Shown here: positions 59,592-64,000 of the stretch, one piece after another
How the letters are laid out: every line of letters starts with the position of its first letter
Numbering within the stretch: position 1 is the first letter of the stretch
The notes under the pieces: generated by a model
Seen by the model: only the letters and a program-made list of their open reading frames with translations
Databases searched by the model: none
Told to the model about the DNA's origin: nothing
Assembly (NCBI GenBank): GCA_050011195.1
Contig: JBEKJO010000003.1
Coordinates: 1-64,000, forward strand
Direction: 5' to 3'
DNA from: PALSA-1440 sp050011195
GTDB lineage: Bacteria; Verrucomicrobiota; Verrucomicrobiia; Limisphaerales; UBA8199
Length of the DNA: 64,000 nt
Translations under genes and position numbers: made by a program

Positions 59592-60113
59592 TTAGCTAAA
59601 GGGAGAGTTTGGTCGTGAAGGCTTGGCCAAGGCCAGGTCATGGACAAAGTCTTCCGGCGTGGCCGGGGACAGGACTACTCGGCGGTTGGCATAGCGGAGA
59701 ACCACGAGGCGGCGCGGGTCGGTGACATAGGCCCGGTAGCTGCCCAGGCGCTTGTTGTAGTAAAATCCCGTGATGGAGAACCCCCCGCCGTTGCCGAAGG
59801 TTCTGAGGCTCCACCGCATGGTGCCCGGCTCGACCTGCGCGGACTCCAAGCCGGCCCGCGGCAAGCGCGTGGACCACAGCAAGCGGTGCACCAGGATGCA
59901 ATCAGAGGCGATGCTGTAGCCGCGGATAGTGAAGAGGGCGGCGCCGAACAGGATGACCAGCGGCAAGAGCACCGCGGAGCCGAGCACGCCGGGCGGGTGC
60001 CTTGCTGCCAGAATCAACCATGCGCCAGCGCTGGCGCCCAGGCATACCACGGTGGTCAGCACGGACATCACGATGAGCGACCTGCTCCAGGGGGCTTCGT
60101 GGTGCTTCATCAT
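59592..60113 (-). CDS. Bacterial PH-domain-like membrane protein
   Basis: 173 residues. Two N-terminal hydrophobic helices (LIVMSVLTTVVCLGASAGAWLIL; VLGSAVLLPLVILFGAALF) lead to a beta-rich soluble domain (GYSIASDCILVHRLLWSTRL, GFYYNKRLGSYRAYVTDPR, VVLSPATPEDFVHDLAL). This is the layout of bacterial PH-domain proteins (YdbS/YyaB-like), where R(R)VVLSP.PEDFV is a frequent end motif. Function unclear; membrane-anchored with the domain in the cytoplasm is likely. A degenerate copy of its 3' end is found 2 kb downstream. Confidence 0.8.
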   Translation of the reverse strand: MMKHHEAPWSRSLIVMSVLTTVVCLGASAGAWLILAARHPPGVLGSAVLLPLVILFGAALFTIRGYSIASDCILVHRLLWSTRLPRAGLESAQVEPGTMRWSLRTFGNGGGFSITGFYYNKRLGSYRAYVTDPRRLVVLRYANRRVVLSPATPEDFVHDLALAKPSRPNSPFS

Positions 60114-60138
60114 TCAATCCTTGCGGGGCTGACACGGC

Positions 60139-60357
60139 TCAGGTCTTGGGCGCGGGCGCTTGCCTGGGGGTCGGCTGGAAGCACAGGATGTAGAGAATGG
60201 GCAAGATGCCTGCGGTGTTGAAGATGGCCAGGCACACAAACCAAGCCAGTTGGTTGTTGCGCGCGCTCTTCCACAGGGCGATCAGCTTCCATACGCCATC
60301 CCAGATCGCGAGGAGGACGATTACCGAACAGATCAATATTATCAGAGGAGTTTTCAT
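60139..60357 (-). CDS. Small DUF5652-like two-helix membrane protein
   Basis: About 72 residues. Two transmembrane helices (LIILICSVIVLLAIWDGVW; WFVCLAIFNTAGILPILYIL) flank a short basic loop LWKSARNNQLAW. The WDGVWK...W.A.RN.Q..WF pattern is that of DUF5652 family proteins, function unknown. The start at 60357 is chosen over an upstream Met at 60363. It lies between the PH-domain gene and the response regulator gene on the same strand. Confidence 0.8.
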   Translation of the reverse strand: MKTPLIILICSVIVLLAIWDGVWKLIALWKSARNNQLAWFVCLAIFNTAGILPILYILCFQPTPRQAPAPKT

Positions 60358-60380
60358 AAGCATTTAATATCACAGAACAT

Positions 60381-61058
60381 TTAATTCTCAAACCGATACC
60401 CAATATCCCGGATGGTTTGGATGAACTTGGGGTTTCGCGGATCCGGCTCGATCTTGCCGCGCAGGGTGGTGACGCAGCGGTCCACACTGCGGTCGGTCAC
60501 AATCACTTCGTTGCCCCAGACCGCCGCCAGGATGCTGTCGCGGGTCAGCGCCCGGCCGGGGCGCTTCACAAAGAACTCCAGCAGCCGGAACTCCTTGGAA
60601 GTCAGCTCGACCTCGACCTCGCGCTTAAACAGCTTGTGGGCCGTTAAGTCGAGCCGGCAGTCGCCGAATTCGTAGCCGGCGGATTCCGGCCCCTGGCGGC
60701 GGAGAAAGGCTTTTACCCGGGCGAGCAACTCCCGGATGCTGAAGGGCTTGGTGACGTAATCATCCGCGCCCAGTTCCAAGCCGCGGACAATGTCGTCCTC
60801 CTGCCCCTTGGCGGTGAGCATGATGATCGGCATGTCTAACTGGCGGGAGCGGGCGGTGCGGCAGATTTCGTAGCCGTTGACCTTGGGCAGCATCAGGTCC
60901 AGCAGCAGCAAGTCCGGCGGTTCCGTCAGTACGGCATCGAGGCCCTTCTGGCCGTCCCGGGCGGTGCGGACCAGATACCCTTGCGCCTCGAAGTTGTCCT
61001 TCAACCCCCGCAGCAACACAGGATCGTCTTCAACGATGAGGATGGTTTTGGCGCTCAT
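60381..61058 (-). CDS. OmpR/PhoB-family response regulator
   Basis: 225 residues. Receiver domain (1-120): acidic pocket ILIVEDDP, phosphoacceptor Asp in PDLLLLDLMLPKVNGYE (about residue 53), Thr/Lys in LTAKGQ and DDYVTKPFSIREL. Winged-helix DNA-binding domain (about 130-225): LFKREVEVELTSKEFRLLEF, GRALTRDSILAAVWGNEV, RSVDRCVTTLRGKIEPDP and FIQTIRDIGYRFE. Its start overlaps the stop of a nearly identical receiver-only gene by 4 nt, and both follow a histidine kinase gene. It is the transcription-factor output of the pair. Confidence 0.95.
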   Translation of the reverse strand: MSAKTILIVEDDPVLLRGLKDNFEAQGYLVRTARDGQKGLDAVLTEPPDLLLLDLMLPKVNGYEICRTARSRQLDMPIIMLTAKGQEDDIVRGLELGADDYVTKPFSIRELLARVKAFLRRQGPESAGYEFGDCRLDLTAHKLFKREVEVELTSKEFRLLEFFVKRPGRALTRDSILAAVWGNEVIVTDRSVDRCVTTLRGKIEPDPRNPKFIQTIRDIGYRFEN

Positions 61059-61474
61059 GGCTTCGGCTCCGGCTGCAGGTGAGGGCCTCCCGGCAAGGCA
61101 TGGACCGACCCGCGCCGGCTGAACAGTTTTGCGCGCGCCATCAGTTCCCGGATGCCGAAGGGCTTGGTGACATAATCGTCGGCGCCCAACTCCAGCCCGC
61201 GAACGACATCGTCCTCCCGCGTCTTGGCCGAGAGCATGATGATTGGCGTGTTCAACCGGCGCGACCGGGCCAAGCGGCAGATTTCGTAGCCGTTGACCTT
61301 CGGCAGCATCAGGTCGAGCAGCAGCAAATCCGGCGGGTCGCGCAGCAGCGAATCCAAGCCTTTCTCTCCGTCGTTAGCGGTGCGGACCTGGTAACCTTGC
61401 GCTTGGAAGTTATCCTTCAACCCGCGCAGCAACGCTGGATTGTCTTCAACGATGAGTATCTTCTTCGCATTCAT
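61055..61474 (-). CDS. Receiver-only response regulator, truncated duplicate of its neighbour
   Basis: 139 residues. A complete receiver domain (ILIVEDNPALLRGLKDNF, phosphoacceptor Asp in DLLLLDLMLPKVNGYE, DDYVTKPFGIREL), very similar throughout to the receiver of the downstream regulator. Instead of a DNA-binding domain, the last 20 or so residues are Gly/Pro/His-rich with no homology, as if a duplication was cut short after KLFSRRG. The stop overlaps the next start (ATGA). It lies 14 nt after the kinase gene, so it is probably made with it and could act as a phosphate sink or relay. Confidence 0.92.
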   Translation of the reverse strand: MNAKKILIVEDNPALLRGLKDNFQAQGYQVRTANDGEKGLDSLLRDPPDLLLLDLMLPKVNGYEICRLARSRRLNTPIIMLSAKTREDDVVRGLELGADDYVTKPFGIRELMARAKLFSRRGSVHALPGGPHLQPEPKP

Positions 61475-61488
61475 TGCAATTCTCCTGT

Positions 61489-63462
61489 TTAGTCGGTGTT
61501 CGATGAGAGTTTCCCCTCCGCCTCGGGGTGAGCTTCCGCCCCCGGCAGGGAAATGATAAAGGTGCTGCCGCGGCCCGGCTGGCTTTCGACCCGCACGTTG
61601 CCGTGATGGGCGGTCACTATGAATTTCACAATGCTCAACCCCAGGCCGCAGCCGCCGCCGCTCCGGGACAAGCGTTGGTCCACCTGGTAAAACCGTTTGA
61701 AAATGCGCTTCGTGTCGCGCGGGGACAAACCGATGCCGTTGTCCTTGACCGCGAAGAAGACGCTCCCATTCTCAGCGCTGGCGCTCAGGATGATCTGCTT
61801 TTCCTCGCCGGAGTATTTGTAGGCATTGTCCAGCAGGTTCACCAGGGCGGTCACCAGCGCATCGGCATCCGCGACCACGGACGGCAGGTCCGGGGCGATA
61901 TGCGTTTCAAACTGGCAACCGGGGGCGTTGAACCGTTCGCGCACCGCCGTGATCGCCCCTTCGACAATGGCCGTGGCGGGCACCTCCTTGAACCCGAAGG
62001 CATACTTGTTCCGTTCCATGCGGGAGAAGGTGAGGAAGTTATCGATCAGCCGGCTCAGCCGCAGGTTCTCCTGGGCGATGAGTTGAAGGTATTCGCGGGC
62101 GGTTTGTTCGTGAAGCGGCTGCGAGTTCAACAGCGTATCCACCAGCAGGCGCATCGAGGAGAGAGGCGTCTTGAGCTCGTGCGTGACGTTGGCCACGAGA
62201 TCATTCCTGAGCTGGGTCAAGGCCATCTGGCGGCGGACCAGGCGCAGCGCCAGAGCCGCCAGCACGATCACTGTGGCGAACACCAGCACGCCAATCCAAA
62301 CGTAGGAGGCGATCCGCTGCTTGGCCGCGGCGTCAAAGGAGCCTGGGTCCTCCAATGACATGGCGAGCCGCCAGCCGGGCAAACTCGCACCTGCCGGCAG
62401 CGACAAAAAGGACTGCTCGAACTCCTTGCCCGGCGGCAGAAAGGTCAGGCTCTCATCCCCCCACCTGAGTTGCGCAGCAATCCCGGCGCGCATCCGGGCA
62501 ATGACGGCTTCGGTCTGATGCAACGTCATCACCTGCCCGGAGGTGACGGCGAATTGCCATACGCCCGGCAGCGCTGTGGGCCGCAAGCCCGTTTGGCCGG
62601 GCCGCATCGGGCCGGCTTCGAGGCAACGCGCCGCTAGGTCTTCCGCGGCTAACATCTGAGCCACCGCTGGATCGGGAAAGAGTCGCGCTAGCTCGCGCAT
62701 CAGGAAGCGCCGTTGCGGGGCCGACAGGGCGGAGTCGTCGTAATCGAGCAAGCGCTGTTTCAGCCGTTCGAGCGGGGCGTGCGCCCGGTCCGGGGCTGAG
62801 TCTTTGAGAAGCTCTAGGGCCATCAGTTCGGCGCTGGGCACGAGCAGCCGGCCCTGGGCATCGGTGGCATGGCGGTAGCGAGCGTCCTCCAGCGGGCCGG
62901 TGAGCACGGCAATCGCCGCGTTGGTCTGGCCAGCTTTGAGCAGGCAGCGCGCTTGGGCCTGGAAGGCGCGCGCCGCCCGGTCGGCGTTGGTCGCTTGTTC
63001 GGCCAGGCGGGCGGAAGCGGCAGCGGCTTCCACCGGACTGGCCGATTCCAGCCGTTCCGCCTCGGCCCAAGGGGCTTCGAGCGGCTCGGGCTGGGGGGCT
63101 GGAGCTGGCGCGGGATAAGCCACGTTGCCCGCGGCATCGAAGCAGATTACGGCGTCAGCCAGGCCGGAGCGGACTTGCTTCGCAAAGGTCGCGGCAGGCG
63201 GGAGGCGATCCACGTCGGCGTCCAGCGCGGTGGCCGTCTGGCGCCAGTAAGCCTCCAAGGCCCCTATTTCCAGCGAGAGATTTGCGCCGTAGGCATCGGC
63301 CAGCTTTTGCCGGGCGGCCAGGCGCTCGTTACGGACCGCCTGGTTCATAAACCACAACAGGCATACCGAGGGCACCAGCGCCGCCAGCAACAACAGCAGC
63401 ATCAGCCACAAGCCGCTTGGGCGGCCCGCGCCAAGGCTGAGTTTTCCGCTAATGGCTTTCAC
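61489..63462 (-). CDS. Membrane sensor histidine kinase
   Basis: 657 residues. First transmembrane helix LWLMLLLLLAALVPSVCLLW (about 18-38), a large periplasmic region of about 340 residues rich in Ala/Arg helices, second helix YVWIGVLVFATVIVLAALAL (about 385-405). Cytoplasmic kinase core: H-box with phospho-His in VTHELKTPLSSMRLLVDTLL, N-box NLLDNAYKYSGEE, G1 VKDNGIGLSPRD, F KRIFKRFYQVD and G2 GGCGLGLSIVKFI. The signal is not evident. It is the first gene of an operon with two response regulators and the small membrane proteins downstream. Confidence 0.95.
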   Translation of the reverse strand: MKAISGKLSLGAGRPSGLWLMLLLLLAALVPSVCLLWFMNQAVRNERLAARQKLADAYGANLSLEIGALEAYWRQTATALDADVDRLPPAATFAKQVRSGLADAVICFDAAGNVAYPAPAPAPQPEPLEAPWAEAERLESASPVEAAAASARLAEQATNADRAARAFQAQARCLLKAGQTNAAIAVLTGPLEDARYRHATDAQGRLLVPSAELMALELLKDSAPDRAHAPLERLKQRLLDYDDSALSAPQRRFLMRELARLFPDPAVAQMLAAEDLAARCLEAGPMRPGQTGLRPTALPGVWQFAVTSGQVMTLHQTEAVIARMRAGIAAQLRWGDESLTFLPPGKEFEQSFLSLPAGASLPGWRLAMSLEDPGSFDAAAKQRIASYVWIGVLVFATVIVLAALALRLVRRQMALTQLRNDLVANVTHELKTPLSSMRLLVDTLLNSQPLHEQTAREYLQLIAQENLRLSRLIDNFLTFSRMERNKYAFGFKEVPATAIVEGAITAVRERFNAPGCQFETHIAPDLPSVVADADALVTALVNLLDNAYKYSGEEKQIILSASAENGSVFFAVKDNGIGLSPRDTKRIFKRFYQVDQRLSRSGGGCGLGLSIVKFIVTAHHGNVRVESQPGRGSTFIISLPGAEAHPEAEGKLSSNTD

Positions 63463-63471
63463 GATCTTAAC

Positions 63472-63553
63472 TCCTCACCCCGGCCCTCTCCCCTTCCGAA
63501 GGGGAGAGGGAGAATCGTCGGCAGCGCTGCTGCAAGCCGAGGTTCATGGAGGA
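63472..63553. repeat. Palindromic interspersed repeat, copy B
   Basis: Same element as at 20387-20510: CTCACCCCGGC, palindrome CCCTCTCCCCTTC-C-GAAGGGGAGAGGG (63484-63510), then AGAATCGTCGGCAG and GCAAGCC...GGTTCATGGA. It has one downstream unit where copy A has two. It lies between the histidine kinase gene and the upstream gene at the window edge. Confidence 0.88.
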
Positions 63554-63562
63554 GATGCAGGC

Positions 63563-64000
63563 TCACTTCTCTTTGTAGGAATCAACAATCGCCTCGAACT
63601 TCGGCTGGAAGGCCTCAAAATCCTTCACCCCGGAGAGCAGAACAAAACAGGCGGCTTTGGTGTTCCCGAAGGTGAACACCGCGTAGCTGATCTTCTTCTC
63701 GTCCCCTTCCACATAGTCGCAAATGAGGCTCAGCCCTGGCTCGCCGGCCACGGGCCGGTCTCTCCAACTGTCGGGCCGGATTCGCAGTTCCTTCAGGAGC
63801 TTGCTCCCCTCGCCGTCGGTTACTTCCTTCTCCGCCCAGGCGCGCAGCGATTTCTGCGCCTCCGGCCACAGGTTGGTGCGGCTGCCCACAGTCACAATGC
63901 TGGTGGCGATAGCGTCCGGGTCGAGAACCATAACCCGCGCTTTATCCGAAGGGAACACGTACTTGTCGTTGCTCGTGTCATGGCGATCGAACATCCAGTC
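63563..64000 (-). CDS. Unrecognised protein, 5' end outside the window
   Basis: The frame is open to the right edge, so the N-terminus is missing; an in-frame Met at 63994 is probably internal. About 145 residues are visible: KARVMVLDPDAIATSIVTVG, a helical part (EAQKSLRAWAEKEVTD), GLSLICDYVEGDEKKISYAVF and a C-terminal DFEAFQPKFEAIVDSYKE. The pattern of a strand-rich domain ending in a helix with F...IVDS resembles small lipoprotein or PsbP/DUF1795-like domains, but I make no firm call. It lies upstream of the histidine kinase gene on the same strand and may belong to that operon. Confidence 0.6.
   Translation of the reverse strand, partial: DWMFDRHDTSNDKYVFPSDKARVMVLDPDAIATSIVTVGSRTNLWPEAQKSLRAWAEKEVTDGEGSKLLKELRIRPDSWRDRPVAGEPGLSLICDYVEGDEKKISYAVFTFGNTKAACFVLLSGVKDFEAFQPKFEAIVDSYKEK

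Overview
The window looks like chromosomal DNA of a Verrucomicrobiota bacterium, probably of the Pedosphaera/Limisphaera side (subdivision 3). This is inferred from gene content, not from a marker gene. The DNA is GC-rich. It carries an LPS gene (lpxD), many secreted glycoside hydrolases, Gfo/Idh/MocA oxidoreductases, a DUF1080 protein, a GloVer-repeat protein (TIGR03803), autotransporter-associated beta-strand repeats, and an ECF sigma factor paired with a TPR Ser/Thr kinase. Short tandem repeats are abundant. No phage, CRISPR array or intact insertion sequence was seen.

Layout. 1-2.5 kb: an unrecognised Arg-rich protein running into simple repeats, then (minus) an unrecognised protein with a small glycogen-binding (CBM48) protein. 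2.7-10.3 kb: secreted GH5 endoglucanase-like enzyme, glucose-6-phosphate dehydrogenase, secreted GH2 enzyme, HI0933-type flavoprotein. 10.4-12.5 kb: acetolactate synthase (ilvB) preceded by what reads as a complete translational attenuator: promoter, Val/Leu/Ile-rich leader peptide, mutually exclusive hairpins and terminator. 12.5-17.6 kb: lpxD, two Gfo/Idh/MocA oxidoreductases, xylose isomerase. 17.7-22.4 kb: nucleotidyltransferase-like protein, bacterioferritin, trmB, small membrane protein, manA (interrupted in frame by a palindromic repeat), accA. 22.4-28 kb: transposase scrap, DUF1080 protein, SGNH-like protein, polysaccharide deacetylase-like protein, M48 peptidase. 28-37 kb: tRNA-Gln, two tandem YIP1-family proteins, a MacAB-like export operon (adaptor, ATPase, two permeases), proC, AI-2E family transporter.

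37.4-43.8 kb: ECF sigma factor with a 1045-residue kinase, then two secreted proteins. 43.8-44.9 kb: a MITE-like inverted-repeat element, tRNA-Val, a truncated tRNA-Ser, and about 400 bp without a gene. 44.9-53 kb: a tightly packed carbohydrate operon (fucose/arabinose isomerase-like protein, sodium:solute symporter, class II aldolase, GH79-like and GH2 enzymes). 53-57.9 kb: two broken genes joined head to tail, a GH16 enzyme with beta-strand repeats, and a duplicated fragment of a downstream gene. 57.9-64 kb (minus): alpha/beta hydrolase, PH-domain membrane protein, small DUF5652-like protein, a histidine kinase with two near-identical response regulators (one receiver-only), and a partial gene at the right edge.

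The main themes are secreted polysaccharide breakdown feeding sugar isomerases, aldolase and the pentose phosphate entry enzyme, plus phosphorylation-based regulation. The strongest individual signals are the ilvB attenuator (10419-10618), a family of 7-bp GTGANNN tandem repeats at the 3' ends of at least seven genes, and a palindromic element that has become part of the manA reading frame.
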